From assembly GCA_902766045.1 (NCBI GenBank), contig CACXCA010000031.1, positions 1 to 64,000 on the forward strand: a DNA stretch of 64,000 nt, given 5' to 3'. The translations under genes were made by a program, and so were the position numbers. Positions 36,677 to 45,386 of the stretch are shown piece after piece; within the stretch, counting starts at the first letter, position 1, and each line of letters starts with the position of its first letter. The notes under the pieces are model-generated. The model saw nothing but the letters and a program-made list of their open reading frames with translations, did not search any database and was not told the origin of the DNA. The DNA is from an uncultured Bacteroidales bacterium. GTDB taxonomy: Bacteria; Bacteroidota; Bacteroidia; Bacteroidales; Paludibacteraceae.

Positions 36677-36720
36677 GAATCCCCTATCCATGCAAAAAAA
36701 GGATAAGGGGATTTTTTTTT
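36677..36720 (+). terminator. Rho-independent terminator
   Basis: AATCCCCTATCC (36679-36690) and GGATAAGGGGATT (36701-36713) pair with one bulged base and run into T9. Confidence 0.92.
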
Positions 36721-36783
36721 GATACGTTTTTCTGTTTGTATTTTTCTGTTTGTAATACGATAGACCTTTTGTCCCTTTGTTTT

Positions 36784-36814
36784 TTGGAAAATTGAATTAA
36801 TAAAAGTAATTTTG
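36784..36814 (+). promoter_or_regulatory. Promoter of the nonulosonic acid operon
   Basis: TTG at 36784-36786 and TAATTTTG at 36807-36814 are separated by 20 bases, about 75 bases before the first start codon. No other good promoter was seen before the operon end, which fits a single transcript. Confidence 0.55.
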
Positions 36815-36889
36815 CGTTGCTTTTTGTTGGTCGGATGTGACTAACAAAAGCGAAGCTGTGATTGTTATTTTAGTATCAGAGACATTATC

Positions 36890-38098
36890 ATGTTTGATTT
36901 AGATAGATTTATATCGAAGTCTGTTATTTTTCGATCCGGTAGTATGTTTGCTGAGGATATAGAAAAAAACAAGGAAAAACTATCACAGGAGATAAAAGGG
37001 AAGTCTATCTGTGTCATTGGCGGAGCCGGTTCTATTGGCTCGTCTTTCATTAAAGCAGTATTAAGATTTGAACCAGCATCAGTTGTTGTTGTTGATTTAA
37101 ACGAAAATGGACTAGCAGAACTTGTTAGAGATGTTCGTTCGACGCATGGCCTTTATTGTCCTGATGAGTTTAGATGTTATACGTTGAATTTTGCTGATCC
37201 TATATTTGAAAGGATTTTCAGAGAGGAGAAGGGCTTTGATATTGTGGCCAATTTTTCGGCACACAAGCATGTGCGCTCAGAGAAGGATAGGTACTCTGTT
37301 CAGGCACTTATTGAAAACAATGATATCAAGGCAAAGAAACTGATGGATTTGCTTTGCGTCTATCCTCCTAAGCACTTCTTCTGTGTTTCTACGGACAAGG
37401 CGGCCAACCCTGTCAACATCATGGGAGCGAGCAAGCGTATTATGGAGGACTTAGTTATGGCCTACAATACATGTTTTAAGGTGACAACAGCTCGATTTGC
37501 TAATGTTGCGTTCAGTAATGGTTCTCTTCCTGATGGATGGTTGTATCGTATGCGTAAGAAACAACCATTAGCAGCACCTTCAGATGTAAAACGCTATTTT
37601 GTGAGTCCAGAAGAATCAGGACAAATTTGCATGTTAGCTTGTATCCTTGGAAATGGAGGTGAGGTCTTCTTCCCCAAATTAGGAGAAGAGCAAATGCTTA
37701 CATTCTCATCTATTTGTGATAGCTTCGTGAAAGCGGAGGGATTGAAAAAGGTGGAATGTGGGAGTGATGAAGAAGCTAAGAAATTTGCCGATCAGATGAC
37801 ATACGAGTCGGATTCATACCCTGTAGTTTATTTTAAGAGTGATACTACAGGCGAAAAGGCATATGAGGAATTTTATGTCCCTGGTGAAAAAATTGATTGG
37901 CAGCGGTTTAAATCTCTTGGTGTTGTAAAAGAAACCTCACGACGAGAGATGTCGGAGATAAATACATTCTTTCGGGAACTGGAGACTATTTTCGCTGAGG
38001 CTAACTTCACGAAGAATCAGGTCGTCGAGGCGATTAAACGCTTCATCCCTAATTTCGAACATGAAGAGAAAGGCAAGAATCTTGATCAGAAAATGTAA
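36890..38098 (+). CDS. legB: Nucleotide-sugar 4,6-dehydratase (LegB-like, CapD/FlaA1 family)
   Basis: 402 residues. It is an extended short-chain dehydrogenase that should make a 4-keto-6-deoxy sugar nucleotide from UDP- or GDP-GlcNAc, the first committed step of legionaminic-type sugar synthesis. The NAD-binding motif GGAGSIGSS lies near residues 44-52; FSAHKHV, STDKAANPVN and MGASKR (Met in place of the usual Tyr, as in the FlaA1/CapD group) follow. About 45 extra residues precede the Rossmann fold. With a PtmE-like gene downstream, a GDP-linked route as in Campylobacter is the better guess, but UDP cannot be ruled out. It is the first gene of a tightly coupled operon, 2 bases before legC. 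Confidence 0.82.
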   Translation: MFDLDRFISKSVIFRSGSMFAEDIEKNKEKLSQEIKGKSICVIGGAGSIGSSFIKAVLRFEPASVVVVDLNENGLAELVRDVRSTHGLYCPDEFRCYTLNFADPIFERIFREEKGFDIVANFSAHKHVRSEKDRYSVQALIENNDIKAKKLMDLLCVYPPKHFFCVSTDKAANPVNIMGASKRIMEDLVMAYNTCFKVTTARFANVAFSNGSLPDGWLYRMRKKQPLAAPSDVKRYFVSPEESGQICMLACILGNGGEVFFPKLGEEQMLTFSSICDSFVKAEGLKKVECGSDEEAKKFADQMTYESDSYPVVYFKSDTTGEKAYEEFYVPGEKIDWQRFKSLGVVKETSRREMSEINTFFRELETIFAEANFTKNQVVEAIKRFIPNFEHEEKGKNLDQKM

Positions 38099-38100
38099 GT

Positions 38101-39246
38101 ATGGAATTAAAAAAAACGACGGATTTTATTCATGATTTATATGGTACAGATTTTGTGCCATTGTCTGTTCCCGTCTTTATAGGTAACGAGAAGAAATATC
38201 TCAACGAATGTATAGATACGACATTTGTCTCAAGTGTGGGCAAATTTGTTGACCGTTTTGAGGCGGATATGGAGAAATATACGAACAGTAGTCGTGCTGT
38301 GGTTTGTGTTAGTGGAACCAATGCGCTTCACATGTCACTCATGTTAGCGGGTGTGGAACGTGGGGATGAGGTGTTAACCCAGGCATTGACGTTTATTGCA
38401 ACTTGCAATGCACTTAGTTATATTGGTGCATATCCAGTCTTTCTTGATGTCGATAGGGATACGATGGGACTTTCTCCTGTGGCTGTGAAGAAATGGTTGT
38501 CCAATAATTCTGAGATGAAGAATGGGGTTTGTTATAATAAACGGACGGGCCGGCGTGTGAAGGCATGTGTGCCTATGCATACATTTGGTCACCCTGTTCA
38601 TTTGGATGAGTTAATAGCGGTTCTTAAAGAATATAATATAGAATTAGTGGAAGATGCAGCTGAGAGTATCGGTAGTTATTATAAGGGAAAACATACAGGT
38701 ACTTTTGGAAGAGTTGGAGCCATAAGTTTTAATGGTAATAAAACAATCACAACAGGAGGCGGTGGAATGATGCTCTTCAATGATGAAGAATTGGGAGCCT
38801 ATGCAAAACATATTACGACACAGGCTAAGATACCACATCGTTGGGAATTTAAACACGACCATATTGGTTACAATTATCGTATGCCCAACATTAATGCAGC
38901 CTTAGGTTGTGCCCAGTTGGAACATATTGAGGAATATGTTGAAAGTAAGCGTGAAACGGCTAAGATTTACGAAGATTTCTTTAAGAATATTCCAGATGTT
39001 GAATTTTTTACTGAGCCTGAGAATTGTCGCAGTAATTATTGGCTTAATGTTGTGATTCTTAAGAATAAAGATTCTCAGCAGGAGTTCCTACAATATACGA
39101 ATGATAATGGTGTCATGACTCGTCCGATTTGGGAGTTGATGACCCGTTTGCCAATGTTCGAACATTGTGAACATGATGAATTGGAGAATACAGTGTGGTT
39201 TGCGGATAGGGTTGTGAATATACCTTCAAGTGTTAGAATAAAATGA
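38101..39246 (+). CDS. legC: LegC family sugar aminotransferase
   Basis: 381 residues. It is a PLP-dependent DegT/DnrJ/EryC1 aminotransferase that adds the C4 amino group to the 4-keto sugar nucleotide. The N-terminus (FVPLSVPVFIGNEKKYLNEC, SSVGKFVDRFE) is typical for the LegC subgroup. SGTNALHMSLMLAGV binds the cofactor phosphate, EDAAESIGS holds the PLP-contacting Asp, and Lys214 in ISFNGNKTITTGGGG is the Schiff-base lysine. It overlaps the next gene by 4 bases. Confidence 0.9.
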   Translation: MELKKTTDFIHDLYGTDFVPLSVPVFIGNEKKYLNECIDTTFVSSVGKFVDRFEADMEKYTNSSRAVVCVSGTNALHMSLMLAGVERGDEVLTQALTFIATCNALSYIGAYPVFLDVDRDTMGLSPVAVKKWLSNNSEMKNGVCYNKRTGRRVKACVPMHTFGHPVHLDELIAVLKEYNIELVEDAAESIGSYYKGKHTGTFGRVGAISFNGNKTITTGGGGMMLFNDEELGAYAKHITTQAKIPHRWEFKHDHIGYNYRMPNINAALGCAQLEHIEEYVESKRETAKIYEDFFKNIPDVEFFTEPENCRSNYWLNVVILKNKDSQQEFLQYTNDNGVMTRPIWELMTRLPMFEHCEHDELENTVWFADRVVNIPSSVRIK

Positions 39247-39875
39247 AACCTCTTATTCTTATTGGTGGCGGTGGACATTGTAAATCTGTGATAGATGTCG
39301 CAGAAAGCGCAGGTTATCGCATTGCGGGAATATTAGACAGACCAGAGGAGTTTGGAAAAAAAATCCTGAACTATGAGGTGATTGGTAACGACGATGATAT
39401 ATCTAAGTATGTGAGAAGTGCAGAGTTCATTATCTCCGTCGGTTATATCCGAAACCCTGATCTTCGCATTAAGTTATATGATTTGGTGAAACAGCAAGGT
39501 GGTCAGTTTGCTACGCTGATTGCTTCTACCGCCTATGTTTCTCGGTATGCAAGTTTGGACGAGGGAACGGTAGTGATGCATCATGCCTTCGTGAATGCAG
39601 AGGCGACCGTGGGAAAGAATGTGATTCTTAATACCTTCTCTAATATTGAACATGGATCTATTGTGGGCGACCAATGTCATATTTCTACAGGTGTGATGGT
39701 TAATGGGGATTGTAAAGTGGGTAACAACTGTTTTATTGGCAGTGGAACGGTGCTCTACAATGGTGTGAGCATAACGGATGGTGTGGTTGTTTCTGCAGGG
39801 TCTGTCGTAAGACGTTCAATTTCTATAAAAGGAGTTTACTCAGGTAATCCTGCTGGATTAAAAATAAGAGGATAA
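39243..39875 (+). CDS. legH: Sugar O/N-acetyltransferase of the NeuD/PglD (LegH) family
   Basis: 210 residues. The first 80 residues form a small nucleotide-sugar-binding domain (LILIGGGGHCKSVIDV). The rest is a left-handed beta-helix of hexapeptide repeats (NVILNTFSNIEHGSIVGDQ, TVLYNGVSITDGVVV), with the His of NIEHG as probable catalytic base, as in PglD. Placed between legC and the synthase gene, it most likely N-acetylates the 4-amino group before epimerisation and condensation. A role as NeuD-type O-acetyltransferase is the alternative. Overlaps legC by 4 bases and ends 2 bases before the next gene. Confidence 0.82.
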   Translation: MKPLILIGGGGHCKSVIDVAESAGYRIAGILDRPEEFGKKILNYEVIGNDDDISKYVRSAEFIISVGYIRNPDLRIKLYDLVKQQGGQFATLIASTAYVSRYASLDEGTVVMHHAFVNAEATVGKNVILNTFSNIEHGSIVGDQCHISTGVMVNGDCKVGNNCFIGSGTVLYNGVSITDGVVVSAGSVVRRSISIKGVYSGNPAGLKIRG

Positions 39876-39877
39876 AG

Positions 39878-40888
39878 ATGTCGCATGTTCTGATTATTGC
39901 AGAGGCTGGTGTTAACCATAATGGATCGGTCGAAACGGCTAAGCGGATGATAGATAAGGCCGTTGAGGCGGGTGCTGATGTTATCAAGTTCCAGACCTTC
40001 AAGTCAGAAAAATTGGTTTCTAAGTCTGCCAAGCAGGCTGAGTATCAGAAGAGGAACATCGCCAATGCAGAGAATGATTCCCAATTGGATATGCTGAAGA
40101 AACTGGAACTCACTGAGTCCGACCATAACGAACTGATGGATTATTGCGCTAAAAAGCAAATACGGTTCTTTTCTACCGCTTTCGATATGGAAAGCATTGA
40201 TTACCTGCACTCTTTGCATGTTGGTCTTTGGAAAATACCTTCAGGGGAGATTACCAATTATCCATATCTCAAAAAAATAGCACAATTTGGTGAACCAGTG
40301 ATTCTTTCGACGGGGATGTGTGAAATGGAGGATGTTGAGGCCGCGTTGAAGGTGTTGACGGACAACGGTTTGAACAAAGATAAAATTTCTATACTCCATT
40401 GTAATACCGAATATCCGACCCCCTTTAAGGATGTCAACCTTTTGGCTATGAACGAATTGAAAGATCGGTTTGGTGTTAGGGTCGGTTATTCTGACCATAC
40501 AAAAGGCATTGAAGTACCGATTGCAGCGGTTGCGTTGGGTGCAGAAATTATCGAAAAACATTTTACACTCGACCGAAATATGGAAGGTCCTGATCATAAG
40601 GCTTCGCTCGAACCCGATGAGCTAAAGGCAATGGTTTCGGCAATAAGAAATATCGAACTTGCTCTCGGTGATGGTCATAAGACAGTCTCGGAATCGGAGC
40701 GCAAAAATATCGTAGTTGCACGCAAAAGTATTGTTGCAGCAAAAAATATAAAGGCAGGAGAAGTTTTCAACGAAAACAATCTGACCGTTAAACGTCCCGG
40801 AAACGGAATCTCGCCGATGGATTGGGAAAATGTCATCGGTAAAACTGCAAAAAAAGATTTCGTCGAGGATCAACTTATCGAATTGTAA
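39878..40888 (+). CDS. legI: Nonulosonic acid synthase (NeuB/LegI family)
   Basis: 336 residues. It condenses a 6-carbon amino sugar with phosphoenolpyruvate to give the nine-carbon acid (N-acetylneuraminic or legionaminic acid). The TIM barrel (residues 1 to about 275) shows AEAGVNHNGS, DVIKFQTFKSEKLVS, KIPSGEITNYPYL, STGM, HCNTEYP, GYSDHTKG and EKHFTLDRNMEGPDH; the last two supply metal-binding His. A SAF antifreeze-like domain covers the last 60 residues (RKSIVAAKNIKAGE, RPGNGI). The family is certain; whether the product is legionaminic rather than neuraminic acid is inferred from legB, legC and ptmE. Confidence 0.93.
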   Translation: MSHVLIIAEAGVNHNGSVETAKRMIDKAVEAGADVIKFQTFKSEKLVSKSAKQAEYQKRNIANAENDSQLDMLKKLELTESDHNELMDYCAKKQIRFFSTAFDMESIDYLHSLHVGLWKIPSGEITNYPYLKKIAQFGEPVILSTGMCEMEDVEAALKVLTDNGLNKDKISILHCNTEYPTPFKDVNLLAMNELKDRFGVRVGYSDHTKGIEVPIAAVALGAEIIEKHFTLDRNMEGPDHKASLEPDELKAMVSAIRNIELALGDGHKTVSESERKNIVVARKSIVAAKNIKAGEVFNENNLTVKRPGNGISPMDWENVIGKTAKKDFVEDQLIEL

Positions 40889-42048
40889 TGAAACGAAAAA
40901 TCTGTTTTTTTACTGGCACTCGCGCTGAGTACGGAATTATGAGCCGGTTGATGCGGATGGTGAAAGAATCTGAAAATTGTGATATTCAGATAATTGCGAC
41001 CAATATGCACCTTTCGCCGGAGTTCGGACTCACTTATAAGGAGATAGAAGCTGACGGCTTCATCATTAACAAGAAGGTTGAGATGTTGCTGTCATCTGAT
41101 ACGGCTAATGGTACGGTTAAGTCAATGGGGTTGGCTACGATAGGGTTTGCTGACGCTTTGGAAGATTTAAAGCCCGATTTGGCAGTGATTCTTGGTGATA
41201 GATATGAAATGTTGGCAGCTGCTCAGGCTTGTCTTATTTACAAAGTACCTATCGCACATTTATATGGTGGAGAAATTACGGAGGGTGCATATGACAATTC
41301 GATCCGTCACGCAATAACAAAATTAAGTAGCTTACATTTTACTAGTACAGAAGAATATAGAAAACGGGTTATTCAGATGGGAGAGGAGCCGGATCGCGTA
41401 TTTTATGTGGGATCACTTGGCGTAGATAATATCAAACATGAGTCCACAATGTCACGTGATGAGCTTGAACGAAGTTTAAACTTTCATTTAGGAGACAAGT
41501 TTTTATTAATAACCTTCCATCCTGTTACGATGGAGAACGCAACTGCTGCTTCTCAATGTGATGATTTATTAAAAGCTCTTTCGGCTGTGAATGATGAATA
41601 CCAGTTGCTTTTCACATTGCCTAATTCCGATACGGATGGACGTATTATTGCTTCAAAAGTGAAAGAGTATGTCTCAGCTCATGTAAACAAATCGTTGGTG
41701 GTAGATTCTTTGGGCAAGAAACGCTATTATTCAGCATTAAAATATGCGACAGCAGTTGTTGGAAACTCGTCGAGTGGATTGGTGGAAGCACCGTCATTTG
41801 GTATTCCAACATTGAATATAGGAAATCGACAAAAAGGTCGTACTCGTGGAGAAAGTGTGATTGATGTTGAGGCCTCTTATCAAGAGATGTATTTAGGGCT
41901 GCAGAAAGCATTATCAGAGAATTTTAGGGCCATTGCTTCTGCAGGAAAGAATCCATATGAAAAAGAGAATACTTTGCAAGCAATATTTAATGTTATAGAA
42001 AATCATCCTTTACATAATATAGGAGAAAAACATTTTTACGATTTATGA
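40888..42048 (+). CDS. legG: UDP/GDP-sugar hydrolysing 2-epimerase (NeuC/LegG family)
   Basis: 386 residues. It inverts C2 and removes the nucleotide to release the free mannosamine-type sugar for the synthase. Motifs are GTRAEYGIMSRLMR at the start, LGDRYEML, HLYGGEITEGAYDNSIRHAI (active-site acids), ITFHPVT and GNSSSGLVEAPSFGIPTLNIG. The stop of legI and the start share one base (TAATG), a sign of translational coupling. Its place after legI differs from the reaction order, which is common in such operons. Confidence 0.92.
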   Translation: MKRKICFFTGTRAEYGIMSRLMRMVKESENCDIQIIATNMHLSPEFGLTYKEIEADGFIINKKVEMLLSSDTANGTVKSMGLATIGFADALEDLKPDLAVILGDRYEMLAAAQACLIYKVPIAHLYGGEITEGAYDNSIRHAITKLSSLHFTSTEEYRKRVIQMGEEPDRVFYVGSLGVDNIKHESTMSRDELERSLNFHLGDKFLLITFHPVTMENATAASQCDDLLKALSAVNDEYQLLFTLPNSDTDGRIIASKVKEYVSAHVNKSLVVDSLGKKRYYSALKYATAVVGNSSSGLVEAPSFGIPTLNIGNRQKGRTRGESVIDVEASYQEMYLGLQKALSENFRAIASAGKNPYEKENTLQAIFNVIENHPLHNIGEKHFYDL

Positions 42049-43022
42049 ATGTGTTGGTTATAGGTCTTGGTTCGATGGGAAAGCGTAGAATGCGGCTGCT
42101 CAAAGAACACAAAGAGATCGTGTTGTTTGGTGTAGATAGTAACAAGGATCGTTGTAAGGATGTGACGGAAACCTTTGGCGCTAAGTGCTACGATTCCATC
42201 TCGGAGGCTGTGAGTAATGAACGATTGTCATGCGCCTTCGTTTGTACTTCACCGCTCTCTCATTCCAACATCATTACGGAGTGCCTCTGCAATGGTCTTC
42301 ATGTCTTTACTGAGATTAATCTGGTCGCAGATGGCTACGAAAGGAATATTCAGTTGGCGTCAGAAGAAAATCTAGTACTCTTTTTGTCCTCTACATTTTT
42401 GTATCGAAAGGAAACTCAGACGATTATCGATCGGGTGAACGGTCGTTGTGATAAGGTTAATTATATCTATCATGTTGGTCAATATCTGCCTGATTGGCAT
42501 CCTTGGGAAAATTACAAGGATTATTTCATTGGAGATGCTCGGACCAATGGTTGTCGTGAAATCATGGCAATTGATATGCCTTGGCTTGTAACTGCTTTCG
42601 GCAACATTAAGAAGGTGCATGCGTTGAAGAGTAAGAATACAAGTTTGAACATCAATTATTATGACAATTATTTTGTCACGATTGAGCATGAGACGGGTGC
42701 GAAAGGAGTTTTCGCTGTTGATGTGGTGACTCGGAAACCGATTCGTCATATTGATGTGTATGGGGAGAATCTTCAAATTTCCTGGAATGGCACACCAGAC
42801 TCTCTGACAGAGTATGATGTTGAGGCTAAACGAGAGGAGATAATACGATTCGATAATGCTTCGGAGCATGTGGACGGTTATGCTGCTTTTGTGACTGAGA
42901 ATCCCTACAGGGAGGAAATCAACGCTTTCTTCGCTCAAATTGAAAACCCATCGAAACAGGTGGCTTGGGATTTTGAGAGAGATAAGAAACTTTTAAAAAT
43001 TATTGACGAGATAGAAGCTTAA
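42045..43022 (+). CDS. Gfo/Idh/MocA-type oxidoreductase, degenerate EKP motif
   Basis: 325 residues. The N-terminal Rossmann fold (VLVIGLGSMGKRRMRLL, CTSPLSHSNIITECL) and the C-terminal alpha-beta domain fit NAD(P)-dependent sugar oxidoreductases. At the position of the catalytic EKP motif the protein reads TEINL, so the usual Lys is absent, and the chemistry may differ. It overlaps legG by 4 bases and is paired with a second family member that keeps the motif. Similar genes lie in Campylobacter legionaminic acid loci (ptm genes), where they are proposed to supply glucosamine precursors. The substrate here is not known. Confidence 0.75.
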   Translation: MNVLVIGLGSMGKRRMRLLKEHKEIVLFGVDSNKDRCKDVTETFGAKCYDSISEAVSNERLSCAFVCTSPLSHSNIITECLCNGLHVFTEINLVADGYERNIQLASEENLVLFLSSTFLYRKETQTIIDRVNGRCDKVNYIYHVGQYLPDWHPWENYKDYFIGDARTNGCREIMAIDMPWLVTAFGNIKKVHALKSKNTSLNINYYDNYFVTIEHETGAKGVFAVDVVTRKPIRHIDVYGENLQISWNGTPDSLTEYDVEAKREEIIRFDNASEHVDGYAAFVTENPYREEINAFFAQIENPSKQVAWDFERDKKLLKIIDEIEA

Positions 43023-43969
43023 TGCATTACGATATTGCTTTTGTGGGATTGGGCTCAATTGGTACGCGCCATTTGAGGAATGTATGTGCGTTGCTGGATA
43101 AATGGAACGATACTTACACCATCGATCTATATAGGAGTTCGATTGGAAAGCCTATGCCGGATGATATCGCTTGTTTGGTCAGCAATGAGTATCTCTTCTC
43201 GGCTGAGTTGCCGGCACAGGTCAACTACGACATTGTGTTTGTCACCAATCCGACTGCCTTGCATTATGATACGTTGCTGAAATTTAAGGATAACACAAAA
43301 TCTTTTTTCATTGAAAAACCGATTTTCAACACCACGGAGGTGGATACGGACATTTGGGATAAGTTGAAGGACGTTACGTGTTATGTCGCTTGCCCTTTGC
43401 GTTACAATCCTGTTCTCCAATATATAAAGAAGAATGTGCAGTTGAAAAAAGTGATTTCTGCACGGGCTATTTCATCTAGCTATTTGCCTGATTGGCGTCC
43501 TGGTCAGGATTATAGAGTATCTTATAGTGCTCATCGAGATATGGGTGGTGGGGTCGGTATTGATTTGATCCACGAGTGGGATTATTTGACAATGTTTTTT
43601 GGAGTTCCAGAGATGTGTTATTCAATCCAGGATAAGATTTCTCCTTTGGAGATAGATAGTGATGATATTGCTATTTATATTGCCAAAACGAGGTCAACTA
43701 CAGTTGAACTGCATTTGGATTATTTCGGTCGGAAAAGCATTCGGACCTTGGATTTGTTTTTGTCAGAAGACACTCTTCATTGTGACATTTTGAACGGGAG
43801 CGTGGAATATATGAGCTCTGGAGAGATTTTGAATTTCAATGGGGATAGAAATGCTTTTCAACTATTGGAAATAGAACATTTTTTCGATATAATCAATCAT
43901 AAGATAGAAAATGATAGTACAGCGGAGCATGCTTTCGCAGTGCTAAAATTAGCAAAAGGAGAGTTATGA
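43022..43969 (+). CDS. Gfo/Idh/MocA-type oxidoreductase with canonical EKP motif
   Basis: 315 residues. The Rossmann motif AFVGLGSIGTRHLRN is at the start, and the catalytic FIEKPIF near residue 97 has the expected Lys. GGGVGIDLIHEWDYLTMFFG resembles the substrate-binding helix with His. Both this protein and its upstream partner carry the phrase LPDWxPxxxY, so they are distant paralogues and could act as a heterodimer or in consecutive steps. Start and stop codons overlap by one base (TAATG) with the upstream gene. The substrate is not known. Confidence 0.78.
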   Translation: MHYDIAFVGLGSIGTRHLRNVCALLDKWNDTYTIDLYRSSIGKPMPDDIACLVSNEYLFSAELPAQVNYDIVFVTNPTALHYDTLLKFKDNTKSFFIEKPIFNTTEVDTDIWDKLKDVTCYVACPLRYNPVLQYIKKNVQLKKVISARAISSSYLPDWRPGQDYRVSYSAHRDMGGGVGIDLIHEWDYLTMFFGVPEMCYSIQDKISPLEIDSDDIAIYIAKTRSTTVELHLDYFGRKSIRTLDLFLSEDTLHCDILNGSVEYMSSGEILNFNGDRNAFQLLEIEHFFDIINHKIENDSTAEHAFAVLKLAKGEL

Positions 43970-44739
43970 GAATATTGTTTACACTTTGCGGACGAGCAGG
44001 TTCAAAAGGAGTTAAAGGAAAAAATGCTAGGGACTTCTTAGATATACCATTGGTGTGGTATTCTATGGCTGGTATTTCCTTATATATCGAACGATATTTG
44101 AGTGATAATGATAGAGTTGATGTCGTGTTGAATACCGATAGTGAGGATCTAATCAAATTGGTTCAGCAGGTAAAGGAATTAAATGTACATGTGTTACCTA
44201 GACCGAATGAATTGGCAGGAGACACGGTGCCGAAAGTTGCTGTTATCAAAGATTGTTTAGAGCGTTCGGAAAAAGAGTTTAGAGTAGATTATGACGTAGT
44301 TGTGGATTTGGATATTACTTCACCTCTACGTAAGGTCAAAGATATAAAAAATGCTGTTGATAAAAAATTGTCTCGTCCTGAGGTTGATGTGGTCTATTCG
44401 GTAACACATTCACGTCGAAATCCTTATTTTAATATGGTAAAAGAGGATAACGGATTCTTTTGTAAAGCTATTCCGTCAAGTTTTACGACACGTCAGGAAG
44501 CCCCTGCTTTTTATGATATGAATGCATCCATATATGCGTATTCTACGAAAGCGATAAAAGAAAAACATCAGGCGACATTCTTTAATTCCAATTGTGATGC
44601 AATTGTAATGTTTGATACGGGAATCTTAGATATAGATTCAGAAGAAGATTATGAATTAATGCAGGTCGTGGCTAAATATCTGTTTGAAAACGATCCTGCA
44701 TTTAAAGAGACTTTTATTAAAGCAAAAGATTGGAAATGA
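43966..44739 (+). CDS. legF: CMP-nonulosonic acid cytidylyltransferase (NeuA/LegF family)
   Basis: 257 residues. It activates the nine-carbon acid with CTP to CMP-sugar, the donor for sialyltransferase-like enzymes. The CTP-binding loop CGRAGSKGVKGKNARDF is at residues 8-24; VVLNTDSEDL, RPNELAGDTVPK, VDLDITSPLR and VDVVYSVTHSRRNPYFNM follow in the usual order. It overlaps both neighbours by 4 bases (ATGA). Confidence 0.9.
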   Translation: MRILFTLCGRAGSKGVKGKNARDFLDIPLVWYSMAGISLYIERYLSDNDRVDVVLNTDSEDLIKLVQQVKELNVHVLPRPNELAGDTVPKVAVIKDCLERSEKEFRVDYDVVVDLDITSPLRKVKDIKNAVDKKLSRPEVDVVYSVTHSRRNPYFNMVKEDNGFFCKAIPSSFTTRQEAPAFYDMNASIYAYSTKAIKEKHQATFFNSNCDAIVMFDTGILDIDSEEDYELMQVVAKYLFENDPAFKETFIKAKDWK

Positions 44740-45386
44740 TATTGCAACTCTCAAAAGAACTAATAGTTGAACAGCTTTGTAGGCAGTTATCGTCTCACTT
44801 TCTCTTTGAACAGAAGGAGAAATGTATGATTTATGATGGTATTGACGATGTTCTAATAATGTGTGAAGAGAATTTCCGACATTCAAGCAATAAATATTTT
44901 ATTACAGAGGATGGTGATGCTAGGTTTAATCCTTATCACTCTGTGCAATATATGATTTTTTTGTATTATTTATCTCATTATCTATTTTTGCATGGAAAGG
45001 AATGTTCTCAATTATGTGATAAGATTTATTATTTGAACAAGATTCTGAATTCAGTCGATTTGTTCTATGCGATTGAACTTCCATCTCATTTTGGAGCCGA
45101 ACATCCTTTGGGGTCTGTTATGGGACGAGCTAAATATAGTGATGGTTTCTTTTTTTATCAAGGTTGTACAGTAGGAGGTACTAGGAGTGTAGATGGTAAT
45201 TTATTCTATCCTGAAATTGGTAAGAATGTCTGGATGTATGCAAATTCGAGCATATTGGGGAAGTGCCGTATAGGTGATAATGTGAATATTGGTGCGGGGG
45301 CTATTGTTAAGAATCAGGATATCCCGGGTAATTGTTCCGTATTTGGTGAGTCTCCAAATTTAATTATAAAAAAACGTATAAAATGA
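44736..45386 (+). CDS. Serine-acetyltransferase-like hexapeptide transferase
   Basis: 216 residues from ATG 44736, which overlaps the legF stop as ATGA; a TTG two codons upstream is less likely. The helical N-terminal half and the motifs HFGAEHPLGSVMG, GCTVGGTRSVDG, YPEIGKNVWMYANSSILG and DNVNIGAGAIV are those of the CysE-type left-handed beta-helix acetyltransferases. Inside a nonulosonic acid operon it is more likely to acetylate the sugar (an O- or second N-acetyl group) than serine. That is inference from position. It overlaps the next gene by 4 bases. Confidence 0.75.
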   Translation: MILQLSKELIVEQLCRQLSSHFLFEQKEKCMIYDGIDDVLIMCEENFRHSSNKYFITEDGDARFNPYHSVQYMIFLYYLSHYLFLHGKECSQLCDKIYYLNKILNSVDLFYAIELPSHFGAEHPLGSVMGRAKYSDGFFFYQGCTVGGTRSVDGNLFYPEIGKNVWMYANSSILGKCRIGDNVNIGAGAIVKNQDIPGNCSVFGESPNLIIKKRIK

